DNA of 49,133 nucleotides. Source: Blastocladiella britannica. Its lineage: Eukaryota > Blastocladiomycota > Blastocladiomycetes > Blastocladiales > Blastocladiaceae. Under the pieces are notes generated by a model. The model saw only the letters and a program-made list of their open reading frames with translations. It was not told where the DNA came from and did not search any database. The stretch covers positions 1 to 49,133 of the forward strand of contig MU624577.1 in NCBI GenBank assembly GCA_025349905.2, written 5' to 3'. This document shows, in pieces, positions 12,401 through 24,134 of this stretch. Each line of letters starts with the position of its first letter. Within the stretch, counting starts at the first letter, position 1. The position numbers and the translations under genes were made by a program.

Positions 12401-12899
12401 CGCGGTGGGCAACGGCGGGCGACTTGAGCGCAGAGATGAGCGTCGGGACGAGCTCACCCCACTGGCCGTTCGGCAGCTCCTTGCGAGCGAGAATGGCGGT
12501 GGCATAGGCGATCGCTTGCGCGACGGAGCGTTCGGGCTCGCTGGCCAGACGCGTCAGCAGCAGCGCGCGCACGTGCGCCTGCGTCTCGGCGGGGATCTCG
12601 GCCCAGTACGGGTCAACCCACTTGCGCATCTCCACGGCGGCCAGCTGGCGCACGCCCGTCTCCCCGGCCTCGGAGGCAATCTGGGCGAGAGCGGGCAGGC
12701 ATTGTGCGGTCGAGTAGAACTGCGTGTTAAGGGTCTGCGTCACGGCCGCGAGCGAGGCCTTTGACTCTGGTGCAATAATGGACGCCAGCAGCTGGTAGAG
12801 CTGGGCGGCAAACTGTTATTTATTGTTGATTGTCAATTGTTTGTTTTTTTCGCGATGGTTGGCCGAAAAGCAGGCTCGACGCACATCTTGGGTTGTCAT
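9495..12899 (-). CDS. Importin-4 / Kap123 family karyopherin beta
   Basis: Three exons: 12899-12885 (MTTQD only), 12812-12251 and 12187-9495, in phase, 1089 aa, the usual size of importin-4/Kap123. It carries nuclear import cargo such as histones and ribosomal proteins and is controlled by Ran-GTP. The N-terminus (LNTQFYSTAQCLPAL, RQLAAVEMRKWV) follows the family pattern. The rest is HEAT-repeat solenoid, with a low-complexity Ala stretch followed by an acidic loop (EESDDDDDEEDNNN) in the middle. The acidic DDDDEDEDESEDMTEFD segment nearer the C-terminus also fits the family. The tiny first exon uses donor GTGCGT. The second intron's acceptor (AAAAAG) is chosen by frame because the nearer CAG would run into a stop. 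Confidence 0.9.
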
Positions 12900-13076
12900 G
12901 GTGATTCGGTCCACGGGAAGGAGGTCGGTCTGCTGCTCACTTACAGTTCCTTGAAGGTTTGGATTTCGGATTTCGGATGGCAAAAAAAAGTGGCGAAGTT
13001 AAATTTTTTGATCACGCCGCTCGTTGGTGGCGGCTTGCGCTGAACGACACGAAAAACAACGTCGAGGCCCAAAAAT

Positions 13077-14066
13077 CTATTCCTGAGCAGGAGTACTGGC
13101 ACGCGACGAGCCCTCGCTTGCGGTCGCACTCCCCACCACGCGCGCTAATGAGGGCTCGACGTGCGCACCCGCCGATCTTGGTGGTTGAGGCGACGTGACG
13201 ACGGAGGCGTCAGCAATGCGCGATGCGAGGTTGTCGGGGGCGGTCGATGCGGCCAGGTCGTCGTAGATCGAGGACAGCGCAAGGATCCCGCGCATAACAG
13301 ACGCCTTGTGCTGCTTGTAAAACGCGTCGCTCTGCGCCATACTGGCGGAAATGGCGGCCAGCTCGCTATCCAGCTCGTCGTGTTCCCTTTTTTTTCACCA
13401 ATTTCAATGATTGTGAAAATTCCGGAGGAAAAATATAGAAGTAAATACCGTTGAATGTCCTGGCGGCTCTTTTTCTCGCGCGCCTTGACCATGGCGCTGT
13501 CCCACAAGAGCTTGTTGTCAAGCGTGCGATTGAGGTCGGCTATCCGAGCCCGCAACGCGTTGATCTGCTCCACGCTGGCCTTGCGCTCCTCTGCACAATC
13601 CACTGAATGAGATCTCATATAAAAAAGCTGTAAGGAATAAAAATCGCACCATTCAAGCGACGCAGATCGTCCAGCTCGGGCACCTCCTCGGTGTGGACCA
13701 TCGCTTCCATGAGCTGGCGCTTTGCAATCTCGCGTCGCGCGGCAGAGGTTGTCAAGAACTGTAGGGTCAGCGCGTCATCCAGCTCTTCGGTCGTTGGTGG
13801 GGTCGGCGCACTGGTCGCCAGAATTGCCAGTCGTTTGAGATGGGCCAGAGCATCCAACGCGGGCTCAAAGTTGGTCTCTTCGGCCAGCTTGAAGCCAAGG
13901 CGGACGCTGATCGAGTCTGTGTGTGATTGTGTGGTTCAATACCATGTGAATGTAAGGCCAAAATGAGGCAAGTACCAGGCTGGATATCGCGAAGTCGCGC
14001 CCCGGCCCACGTCTTGACAAGCAAGAGCTGCTCGGGCGTAAGGTGCGCGTCGTGTGCCGTCGACAT
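13077..14066 (-). CDS. Unrecognised coiled-coil protein
   Basis: Four exons: 14066-13976, 13916-13650, 13590-13449 and 13386-13077, all in phase, giving 269 aa. The start ATG is followed by MSTAHDAHLTPEQLLLVKTW. The middle (about 85-200) is rich in charged and aliphatic residues with heptad-like spacing (LDDLRRLNEERKASVEQINA, LRARIADLNRTLDNKLL), so a coiled coil is likely. The last 60 residues are Ser/Ala/Pro-rich. There is no signal peptide or membrane segment. The length and shape would suit a kinetochore, HAUS or similar small coiled-coil subunit, but I see no family signature and assign none. It lies head-to-head with VPS18, with 97 bp between the start codons. Confidence 0.7.
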
Positions 14067-14163
14067 GCTTTTTCTCTCTTCTCTTAAAAGTGACCGCGTC
14101 AGCCAAAGAGAATAAACTGAGAAACCTAGCGGTGAGTTCAAAAAAAGAATAAACTGAGGAAAA

Positions 14164-17100
14164 ATGTCGCTGTTTGATCTCGTCGATGGCCGCGGTACCG
14201 CCCCTGCCACCGCCGGCGACCACCACCACCGCCACCCGGTCCCGACGCTTTCGAGCACTGCACCTCCGCCACCGCCGCTGCAAAAGATGGCCGTTGGGTT
14301 TGCCCCTACCGCCGGATCAATGTCGGGCGCTTCATCGCAACCATTGGCCGCGGTACCCGCCTCCTCGAGTGGTCCGTTACGTGCAAGCAGCCGCCCGCGC
14401 CTGGACTCGCCCTTTTTGCTCCTGGCTGTGGACGTGGAGAGCCGCTCCAGCGCTCCGCCCGTTCCCGTTGCTGGCCCTGGCACCACTGCCGTCCAGGCCC
14501 CTGTTGCCCAATGGCTTGCGCTGGCGGTCGCCAACAATGTGCTGATCCTGTCGCAGCGTAGCCCGCCCAAGGTGCTCCGCATCTTTCTCGACGGCCAGCG
14601 CGACACGGATGGTCCGCACCTCTTTTTTTATGCCATTCGACATTTGGATGTGCACTGGCTCACGCGAACACATTGGTTTAGAGATCGAGCTCGAATTGCC
14701 AAAGAAAATGCCGTCGCCGTGCCTGATCCGGTCCATCTTTCTCGATCCGACCGGCCAGCACTGCCTGCTCTCGACCAACGACGATCTTGGCTTGTTTTAC
14801 CTGAGTGCTCGCAGCAAGCGCGCACGCTACTTGACTAAGCTCAAGGTCTATAATCTTTTTTGCTGTTGCTTCGGCCCGACTCAACAACATATTATACACC
14901 ACAGGGCGTGATTCCGACCGCAGTTGCTTGGAACCGCAGCCAGCCGGTACCTTCGGCAGCACCTGCAGGAGCAGCAGCAAACGCATCCACGGGATCCATT
15001 CTGCTCGGGACCCTGGAAAGCACCCTGTGGGAACTGGTGCTCGAGCCTGTGGACGATGCATCGGGTGGATTCTTTTCGCTCGCACGGCCGGCCGATCCGC
15101 TCAAATTCGCGAAATCAATTGGGACCGTGACCCACCCTGCCACCAACAATACCGGCAGTGGCGCCGGATCCATGCACGATTCCGCCGTATTTCTCAACCT
15201 GGATCATTTCCCCGCGGACGACCACAAGGGTATCTTGTATGCGGCGACACGCAGCGGCCAGCTGCTACAGTACATTGCCTCCCTGGGTGCCGTTGATGGA
15301 GCACCCGGGTCGCTGGATCGCTTGGTAGCGCACAAGCCATGGGCGCACGTGCTTCCACCGCTCGCTGCGTGCAAGCGCCCTCCCGCCAACACCAGCGACC
15401 CGACTCCCCTTGCCCCAGTGTCCATGTCCCATCCGGTCTTTCCCGGAGGTATCCTTGGAGCCCCCACAAAGCTCACGTGGCTGACCGCATCGGGCATCTA
15501 TGCCGCACCCATTGCCATGGGCTCGCAGGTGTCTGGAGACTGCGTTTTCGATCACCCTCAGCTGTTCCATCTCCCGCCGCCGGTCGATGCATCGTCTCTG
15601 GTCGCGGTGATTGCCCTCGAATTCCACTACGTGCTGGTCGCCCGCAACCACATCTGGGTGCTCTCGTCTCTGGTTTCGGAGCGGTCTGATGCCAGTGACG
15701 CAGCAGCCGTCTCTCCGTCCCAACAGCACGGTGGACCAGTTGCTGCTGCTGCGCTTGATTCGGACGAGCCCGCGTTGCGCATTGTTTGGGACCAGCCTGT
15801 TCCCTCCCCCGTCCTGGGCGTGTCACAGGACCAGTTGCAAAAGACCATTTGGGTGATTTCTTCCGATCAGCTCTTTGAGCTGCAGGTGGTGGACGAAGGT
15901 CGCGACATTTGGCAGTTTTACTTGAACGAGCATCGGTTCGAGGAGGCACTCAAGTATTGCCGGGTACGAATTTTTGGTTTTTGTTCCTGTTCCTGCCAGT
16001 GAAACTCATTCCTTTTTTGCTTGAATATGGGTAGACAAAGGACCAGCGCGACCTGGTGATCCGTCGACAGGCCGAGTTTTACTTTAACTCGAACCGCTTT
16101 GTCTTGTCGGCCAAGTACTTTGCACAGGCCCCCTCGGCGCCATTCGAGGAAGTCACCCTTCGTTTCATTGAACGAGAAGAACTCGAAGCGTTACGCGTGT
16201 ATTTGAACCTTGCCCTCGAGGCCACCAGTAATCGTGCCAAGGTACTTTAACCAAATTTTGACACTTTATCATGCTGACCTATGCCTCTTTCAAATAGCCA
16301 GATGACGTGCAAATGACTATGCTGTCGACCTGGTTGCTTGAACTGCACCTCGAGCATCTCAACGACTTGCATCCCAATGAAGAAGAGCAGCGGTTGCTCG
16401 AAAACAGTGTTCGCGAGTTTATGAAAAAGTATCACGTACGTTTTTATTTTATTTTATCCTCCAACAGAAGCGACATAATGAATACAAAATTTGGTGGATA
16501 GGGACACTTGGACAAGTCGACGGTCCGCCAACTGTGCACGAGCTACAACCGGCCGGCCGAGCTGATCCACTTTTTCCAAACGACACGCGACTACGCGAGC
16601 CTGATGCATCACTGGATCGAGCATCGGGAGTGGGAGTCGGCCATCACGATCCTGGAACGGCAGGTGGACCCGGCCATGTTTTATCGATTCGTCCCTCTCT
16701 TGCTAGAGCACGCACCGGCGCGCATCGTTCAGTTGTTGGCCGCACACACACGAGATCTGAATGTCGGGCGCCTGATTGGATCTTTTCTCAAGAGCTCCTC
16801 CGCGGCGGTTCAGGTATTTATTTCCTTATGCTCGATGACATGACAGTAAACTCACACTTGTGAATAATATAAATGACAGAAACATGCGCTCGCATTCTTC
16901 GAGCACTTGGTCACGCGCCAGGGCAACACGGACACGGTGGTGCACAACTACCTTGTCCAGCTGTACTCGAAACAAGCCCTAGAAGAGACGTCTGGTGCGG
17001 CAGCGACGGCTCTGCTGGCGTTCTTGCAAGCCTCCCCACGGTACTATACGCTGGACCATGCGCTCCGCGTCTGCCACGGAGCAGGCCAAATGGAAGCCAT

Positions 17101-17781
17101 GATCTACTTGCTGACCGAACGCGAGCGGGTTCATGACGCGATCCGGCTGGCACTTCTGCGCGGCGACGTGGACCATGCTGAGGCGATGGCCCAGAGCTCG
17201 GTCGGCGGCGGGGACGAGGTCCGGGCGTACTGGATGGCCATCGTCGGGTACCTGGTGGAGAAGAAGCAGCTGGGCCGAGCTATCCGCATGGTCCGCAAGA
17301 GCCGAGCGATTCGGCTCGAGGATGTGCTGGGCAAGTTTCCCGAGGTGGAGACCATGGACGCGTTTCGGGTATGTGTTATTTTTATTTTTTCCTCAGTGTT
17401 GAATAACACTGACTTTAACAAATTTTGCAGGACGACCTCGTCGACGTTCTTCAGAATTACAGTGCCGAGCAAGAGGATCTGGAGGCAAGCATGGACTCGG
17501 CGTTTGCGTCTCTCGAGCGGCTCCGAGTGCGCGTCACCAATGCGCGGTCTGCGCAGGTCGCGTTTGATCTGAGCGACCCGTGTCCCACGTGCAACCAAGT
17601 GCTGGACTCGCGAGGCGGTGCCAGCGGCTGGATCGCGTTCCTCTGCGGCCACGTGGTGCACAATGCGCCCATGTGCGCTCCCAGCGGTAAAGCCGACTGC
17701 CCTGTCTGTGGCGATTGTTTGCCCGTGCTCCTCGAGACGCCCATCGTGGACGCGAACGATATCGCACGATGGGCCATATAA
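14164..17781 (+). CDS. VPS18: VPS18 (Pep3), HOPS/CORVET tethering subunit
   Basis: Eight exons: 14164-14611, 14682-14845, 14905-15963, 16035-16241, 16298-16435, 16502-16813, 16880-17368, 17431-17781; in phase, 1055 aa. VPS18 is a core subunit of the HOPS and CORVET complexes, which tether endosomes and vacuoles/lysosomes before fusion. After a His/Pro-rich N-terminal 120 residues comes a beta-propeller-like half, then an alpha-solenoid (FYFNSNRFVLSAKYFAQ, LCTSYNRPAELIHFF, LYSKQALEE). The conserved LEDVLGKFPEVETMDAF precedes a coiled coil. The C-terminal RING-like zinc domain is at about 990-1036 (CPTC...FLCGHVVH...CPVC). Exons 4-7 are short and split the solenoid. The N-terminal extension is longer than usual for the family. 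Confidence 0.93.
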
Positions 17782-17830
17782 AAAACAAAAATAAAAGATG
17801 AATCTGGGCTCTTTTGTGTTGAGGGAAAAA

Positions 17831-20232
17831 TTACATGTCACCACCGTCCCCACCTCCGCCTTCAGACATGTGGCTTCGCGGTGCAGAAAGCTTGGGAATC
17901 GAGACGGGTCGTACAGCGGATGCGCCAGCAGCGGCGGTGGTAGCAGCAGCTGCTGGAGGTGGTGCGGCCCGCGTGCCATTGAATTTGGGTGGAAGCACGA
18001 GCCGGGCATTGCGGTTGGCAAACTGGGACAGCAAGTGCGCGGTTGCCGACGGCGCGTCTTCATGCAGGTTGTGGCCCACCGCCTGCAGGACCTCCATTTG
18101 GAACTTGCCTTGCATCTGACCAATCGTCAGCTCGCGATCGAGTCGGTCGGTACCGGCTAGGATCAGGAGTTTGGCCGCGGGCGCGCGAAGGAACAGCGAC
18201 GACAGTCCGGCAAACCAGTCTTGCCAAAATGGTTCGGTAGCCATCAAGTCGGTGACCCAGCGGACACGGGTTGATGAAGGGGAAACGGGAACGAGTTGTG
18301 CTGGAACCGACACTCGTGCCGAGGAGGCATTGTTAACTTGGCCCGTCTCGAGACTAAAAAACTTTATTGTCAGGATTCAGAGTAAAGAAAAACAAATGAG
18401 AAAATCAACGAACATCCACTGCACGGCTGCATCCATTGATGGAAAGACGCCAGGGCGGGCAGAGACAATCCCGCGCATCCCAGGGAGCGCCTCGATCGCC
18501 GTGCCCTCCACAACGTCCAGCACCACCAACCCCAGCAAATGTTGGAGCATCGGCGGTTTCTCAAATGCGGCCATATGTGCGGCCACAGCACCGCCAAGCG
18601 AGTGGCCAACAAGCACCACGTCCTTTGGGCCGACTTCCTCGTCATGGAACGCAGGTTTGAGCGCCGGGTCCAGTGATGGATAAAGCCCGCACACCACGGC
18701 CGCCACGTCGGAAGCAAGCTGTGCACGGGACATGGGCGCGTGCACTGGGTCGGCCGCGCGCGAGTGCCCGTGATTTCGCAGATCCATGGCCATCACGACG
18801 GAATTTGGGTGCTGACCGGCCAGCAAGCTCGCAGTGACGGCATAACTCAGAGCGCCCTGGCCCGCACCATGGATCATGACAAAGAGATTTGCCGGCGCGG
18901 TTGGCAAGGACGATGGTGGGAATGCACCCGAGCCGACGTCAGTGGCCAACAGAGATGGCGGGGGGCAAGTGGCCGGTAGCAGGTCCTCGGAGGCCGTCCA
19001 ATACGTTCGAAAGACGTCGGTGTCGCGTATTGCCCCGGCCATCGCGTGACTTGGCACCACTGCAGCAGGGACGTGTACATCCAACGCGCCGCCACGGAAA
19101 TAGGGTGCCCAGGGCAGCGGCGCATATCCTTGTGTGCCACCCATTTCGCTCATGGCGGCGGCTACAGGTGGGTCGTTGGGTGAGTTGGCACCGAGTCCGA
19201 TTGGGGTCGTCATGGCGCGCTCACTCGACTGCCTCGCCCGGTAAGCGGCCCAAGGATCGGCGGCGGCGGCTACTATGTTTGTTCTATTTGAGTATATTTA
19301 AAAGCAAAAAGAAACAAAAAGTTCGTACCTGGAGGCATGCGTGCAGCAGGCGGGCTCATGGACATGGAAGCACCACCAGATGCGCTGGAGAATGCAGGCG
19401 GGAGTGGTGGGAGCATATTCACGAGCGATGGTCCTCGCAAAGGCAGCGGAGCAGGATCTCCCTCGTCGTCCTCATCGTCATCGTCGTCATCATCATCGTC
19501 ATCGCGCCAGTGCCTGGCAATGGGATGCCCCATATTTTCAGCGCCGCCATGACTGATCGAAGTCGCATTCGGAAGTGAGGCGGCGGCACCACCACCAACA
19601 ACAATTCGCTCGCCGCGCGAGTCCGTGAGCGGCAGCTGCGGCGGCGAAAAGTCGTCGTCGTCCGTGTCGGTGTACTCGCTGCACTCGCTGCCGTCGGTAT
19701 CGTCGCGGTTGGTGGCGCTCTTGCCGGCCGAACCCGAGGTGCTTGGCATCAAGCGGCGCGGAATGCCACCCAGGGAGGCGGCCGGAACAAATGAAACAAC
19801 AGGGAGTGCGGCCATATCGTCCCCGCGGTCACCGTACTCGTCGTCATCATCGTCATTGTCGTCGTCCCTTTCGCTCCGCGAAGAATCATCCGATTCACTG
19901 CCACTCGCATACGCTGCAGTTGGCCGGTCAGGCAGAGGCAGGGTGCCATTGCCATTATGAGAGCGTTGGTGTTGGTGTTGGTGCTGGTTGGATGGCAACG
20001 GGCCAGAGAGCGCGGCAGGGGGCGAGCGCGGAGAGGGACGGCGCATGGGGGCCGGGGACGCGCGATCATGTGAGTGCGCCGCTCCCGAGTCGGAATCGGA
20101 CCCGGAGCCCGAGGACGACGACGACGACGAAGAAGACGACGATGCGCGGAACGAGACCTGCTGGGCCAGACGGCTCGGACGCGCAGGAGCGGCAGATCCA
20201 AAAGCACCGCTACGACGGGGCGGCGGGGGCAT
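17831..20232 (-). CDS. PPME1: Protein phosphatase 2A methylesterase 1 with a long disordered N-terminal extension
   Basis: Three exons: 20232-19329, 19269-18414, 18353-17831, giving 760 aa. PPME1 removes the methyl ester from the C-terminal leucine of the PP2A catalytic subunit. The alpha/beta-hydrolase part (about 345-730) has the oxyanion segment MIHGAGQGALSY, DLRNHGHS, the nucleophile motif VGHSLGGAVAAH (Ser about 525) and GLVVLDVVEGTA. The strongly diagnostic TIGQMQGKFQMEVL and GHNLHEDAP (catalytic His) follow. The first about 320 residues are Ser/Asp/Pro-rich with acidic runs and are absent from typical members of about 390 aa. The start is the first ATG of the open frame; a downstream start at 19213 would give a more standard protein, so exon 1 coding status should be treated with some care. 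Confidence 0.9.
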
Positions 20233-20563
20233 CCTTGTTTTTGTTCTGTTGAGTTTCGGGGGAGTTGGCTTCCTTGGGAGTAGAGACGGTCACTTGGTGT
20301 TGGGTCAACAAGGCGTCGTGGCCATGCAGCGAGAGACGTTAAAAACTTCAGGTGCTGGTGCTGGAGGTGCTGGATTGAGGGGTGGAGGAGGGCCGACCCG
20401 GGTCTTAATTTTTTTTCTTCCTTGTTTTCGTTTTTCCTGGCAGTTGTTGCCGACGCACACACGCAGAGATACGGGCGCCACCCGACGTGCTCTCTGTGTA
20501 CCGAGGGGCACGTAACTCACAGTCCACTCGCCGACCACCTTCCCTTCTCTCGCGGACATAATA
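20233..20563. promoter_or_regulatory. Divergent promoter region between PPME1 and ATG12
   Basis: About 330 bp between two start codons pointing outward. It contains a T-rich stretch at about 20408-20433 and GC-rich flanks. I found no exon and no clear core-promoter motif. It must serve both genes. Confidence 0.5.
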
Positions 20564-20921
20564 ATGGCGTCTCCTGCACCGCCGCCAAAAGGTTTGGATA
20601 TATTTTAAACAAGATGATCAAGCGCGTATTGTTTAATTCCTTGCCCTTGGGCCAGTCATTGTGCGTTTCCAGGCGATCGGCGACGCGCCAATCCTGCGGC
20701 AGCAGCTTTCCAAAATCTCGGCCGTCCAGCCGTTCCACACCGTCGCCTCCTACCTGCGCCGCGAACTCGCCGTGCCACGATCGGCGCCGCTGTTCTTGTA
20801 TGTGAACCAGGCATTTGCCCCGCGGCCCGACGAAACGGTCGGAGATCTTCATGCGTGCTTTCACCAATCAGACTCTGGCCAGCTCGTCGTGAGTTATTGC
20901 ACCACTGCTGCCTGGGGCTAA
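20564..20921 (+). CDS. ATG12: ATG12, ubiquitin-like autophagy protein
   Basis: Two exons, 20564-20591 and 20656-20921, giving 97 aa. ATG12 is conjugated through its C-terminal glycine to ATG5; the conjugate acts as the E3-like enzyme for ATG8 lipidation in autophagy. The ubiquitin-fold core is clear: VIVRFQAIGDAP, FLYVNQAFAPRPDETVGDL and the end CTTAAWG. The protein ends exactly at the reactive Gly, as in the family. The variable N-terminal tail is only about nine residues (MASPAPPPK), far shorter than in yeast or animals. The intron donor is GTTTGG; the frame and the conserved KVIVRFQ junction fix it. Confidence 0.95.
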
Positions 20922-21354
20922 GTTCAATTTGTAAAATATATCAATTTCCCATAATTTTTTCAGAGTGCCGTCCCTTTTTCCTTTTCCTTTCTCCATCAGC
21001 ACATCCTGCATTAATTCTGCAGGATCGCGTGAGTATATCAATTATTACTTGTCTTTCATTCTGAAATTAAGCCCAAGATTATATTTTCTGCGAGCTCCGA
21101 CAACAACAACAACAAGGACACCACACCTTTTCGATTCCTTTTCCGGGACAAGATACTCCCCCCCCCCCTCGCGCCCCGCGTTTCTTCACCCCTCCACGGT
21201 TACCTCGGAGTCCCCGTGTACGTAATTTATATTAAAATTTATATTTCGCTCAAGGCAACACTGATCTGTACTTATCGCTCCTGGACGATTTCTTGTCCAG
21301 GATCACAGAATTTTTTTAGAGTTTGTGCCATTTACTGACCCAAAATTTATAACC
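20922..21354 (+). other. Intergenic region with two stem-loops
   Basis: About 430 bp between ATG12 and the next gene. It contains a perfect 8-bp inverted repeat (21003-21010 with 21018-21025), an AAC-repeat near 21101-21115, a C-run near 21161-21172, and a 7-bp inverted repeat (21280-21286 with 21295-21301) followed by seven Ts at 21311-21317. No coding exon was recognised. The second hairpin plus T-run could mark a small RNA 3' end or simply be a 5'-UTR structure. Confidence 0.4.
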
Positions 21355-24005
21355 ATGTCCATTTTAGCTCACTTCAATTTCCTCGAATCAACAACCGACC
21401 TGGGCGCCTTGACACAGCTTGAATCGGAGGGAAACGCAAGTCCCAACGAAACCAACTCGATCCGTGCGATTGGGGGCCGGGGAAACAACCTAAAAAATAT
21501 GGACCCGAGCCGGCAAAAGCAGCAGCAATTGGGAGCCGGGCCACACTTTTTCGTGACCCCGCACCACGAAACCATGTCGCATGTGATTCACGACCACAAG
21601 CACAAGGGGCCGGGGTATCTATGTACGAATATAACATTTTCTATGAATTGGATTCACCATCTTATACTCCTTACCTACAGCCAGCACTCAATGCAGCCGC
21701 TCTCGCCAAAGGTACAATACTTTCCCCATTTCATCAGCTTTGAATATTTAATGCATCCCTCCTCCTTTCCTAGCCGCCCACCAAATTCGCGTCGCGGATG
21801 GACGCCAATCCCGATCGCGGCGACACCTGATCCCGAGGTGACCTGGAACTTGCCTCCTGGAACTACTCCGTACCGTGTATCCCGAATGGTAGTCTTGCAA
21901 GCTCCCGAGGTGGCTCGTGTGCTCAAAACGGTCGGCTTGCCCATCTCGACCCCACCGGGTGTTCCTTGTGCGCTACCACCGGGCGTTCACCCGGACCAGG
22001 TGCTGGATGGCAGCAGCGATAGGTACAGTAACCACAGCGGAAATGGATCTCCCGCACCGCCACCGATGACGGTCAAACTGTTCCGTCCACGCGCACCGTC
22101 CTCGGCATCGGTTACGTCGTCGGTAGCGATCACTGATCTGGGCACCATTTCGGCTCCGTCGCCGCCACGGATCACGCCAACTGGATTTCGATCCACTCTG
22201 CTGCCGGGCAAGCCTGCTCATGGCGGCAGCCGGGGACGGGGCGGTAGCCGTCTGGGCTCGGCCGTCGCTCGACCACCTTCCCTTCGCCCGGGTTCCAGTA
22301 ACGGTCCTGACACTGCTGCGCTCTTGGGTGCCATTGCCGCATTTGCCGAGCCGAGTCCCGAAGAGTTTGAGCGGCTCCGCCAAACTGAGGTTTGTACTTG
22401 CCATGGCACGCAAAAACAAAAGTACTAATCCATTAAACTTTATAGCGAGAGATTATGCACGAAAAGTCTCGCAACTGGACATCAACATGGACGGGCACCT
22501 TGCAAGGGCAGCGTACGCAAGCGCTGGTCGCCCACGAGGTGCGCCAGGCCAGCGACGAGGCCCAGCGGTGTGCAGCTGACGAGCTGCATGCGTCGGAAAT
22601 GGCCAAACAGCGTGCATCAGCGGTCCAGCGCGCACGCGACATGCAGCTCGCGGGCACCGAGGAGGCGCGCAATGTGGCGTACGAGGTGCGCAAGGCTGCG
22701 GTGATGGAAGAACGCGACCGCCAAGTGCAGTTCAAGCATTCGGGGTACGCTGCAGCCGCGGGCCTTGCAGATATCAGCGACGCCGCGGGCGCAACCAAGA
22801 GCAAGATTGCGCTGACGGCGATTGGCGAGTCGGCCGAGCCGATTGTGATTGTGGGTCCAGCTGGGCGGGACCTGGCGGCCCAGCTTGCCACGGCGCGCGA
22901 GACGGCAGCAGCGGCACGGCGCCAGGAAATCGAGGCAGACCGCGCTGTGGCCGAGGCTGATGCCCGAGCGCGCGACGAGGCCGATGCACACCGCGCCGCC
23001 ACCGACCGCGAAAGCAAGCGAATCCAGCGCGCGGCCCTCGACGCGCAAACGTCCCACCGCACGCGCTTGCAGGGGCAACTGCAGGCGGAAGAACGCGAGA
23101 TTGAGCAAGCCGGCGCCCAGTGGACGGCGTGTAAGCTCTCGCTTGCGCAAAAAGTGGCGGCAATCGAGGTGGAGCGCCGTGGGACACGCATGTCGGTTGC
23201 CGAGCAGCTCGGGACCCAATCTGCACGCAAGGCGCAGGAGGTGCGTGAAAAGGCCGAAATCACGCTTGCTGCGACTGTCAAGAAGCGCGAAGAGGATATG
23301 GCGGAGCGGAATCGCCAGGAAGCGGAGCGACGTACTGGCGCTGCCCGCGACCTGAAGAACTACTTTGACCACCACGTACGTCTTTTTATTTCCGGGGCAT
23401 GGACGAGTCCGCTCACTCATCGCGCAAAAAAAAAAAAAAAATAGGTCGAGCGCCAGCGCTTGTTCAAGGAGCAGAGTGCCCGCGAGTCGCAGCAAACGCG
23501 GACACAGCTGATCACCGATGCGGATGCCGACAAGCACGAGCGTGAGTTGCGTGCACTGGAGCGCAAGCTGGAGGCCATGGAGCTCGCCAAAGCGCACCGC
23601 GAGCAAATCAGCTACAAGGAGAGCCGCGAGCGCGAGCTGGTGCGCGAGGAGCACGAGAAGGCCAAGCGGGCTATCCCCAATCCCGTGCAGGCGTACTCTG
23701 AGGAGGAAATGTCGTCATTCATGGGTCGCCACTTTTTGGAGTTGCAACAAGGAACGCCGCTGGTTGGACTCCCCCTTCCAAAGCCGCCCGCATCAGCGGG
23801 AGGCTCTCGAGTCGTGATGGAAGCAGGGAGCGCTGAAGCGGCGGCCCTCCGACTTGCTGTCCCGACACCGCCACCGTTCCGAGCGGCCGTGATCAAGCCC
23901 GTGAGCAAGGACTCGGTGACGCAGCCAGCGGCGAATGTGAAGCCGCCATGGATGCGCAGCGTTGCCGCTCGTCGTGGTGGCAAACGAGGAGGTGCTCGCA
24001 TTTGA
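21355..24005 (+). CDS. Flagellar coiled-coil protein, CFAP210 (CCDC173)-like
   Basis: Five exons: 21355-21622, 21681-21711, 21774-22389, 22446-23375, 23445-24005; in phase, 801 aa. The start may instead be ATG 21499, giving 753 aa. The N-terminal 300 residues are Pro/Ser-rich. From about 305 onward it is an almost unbroken charged helix of the trichohyalin/plectin-like type. It opens with REIMHEKSRNWTSTWTGTLQ and continues VMEERDRQVQFKHS, which resembles from memory the W-T-N-T and 'ERDAQIELKH' segments of CFAP210, a microtubule inner protein of axonemal doublets. CFAP45, CFAP53 and MNS1 are less likely alternatives. The tail-to-tail neighbour is a dynein regulatory complex gene, which supports a flagellar role. 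Confidence 0.6.
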
Positions 24006-24134
24006 TCCATTCTCTTCTTGCCTTTTTCTTTTCCCTGGCTTCCATACTTTTCTTCTGACCTTGCCAGGCCCATCCTCGAATATATTCTGTACAATAAATG
24101 CCTCTCGCTATTAAATAAATCAAAATTATACTTG

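Noticed and set aside
9849..12764. A 971-codon open frame on the plus strand
   Set aside because: It lies opposite importin-4 and is rich in His, Arg, Val and Gln as expected for the antisense of GC-rich coding DNA. The minus strand encodes a clear karyopherin.
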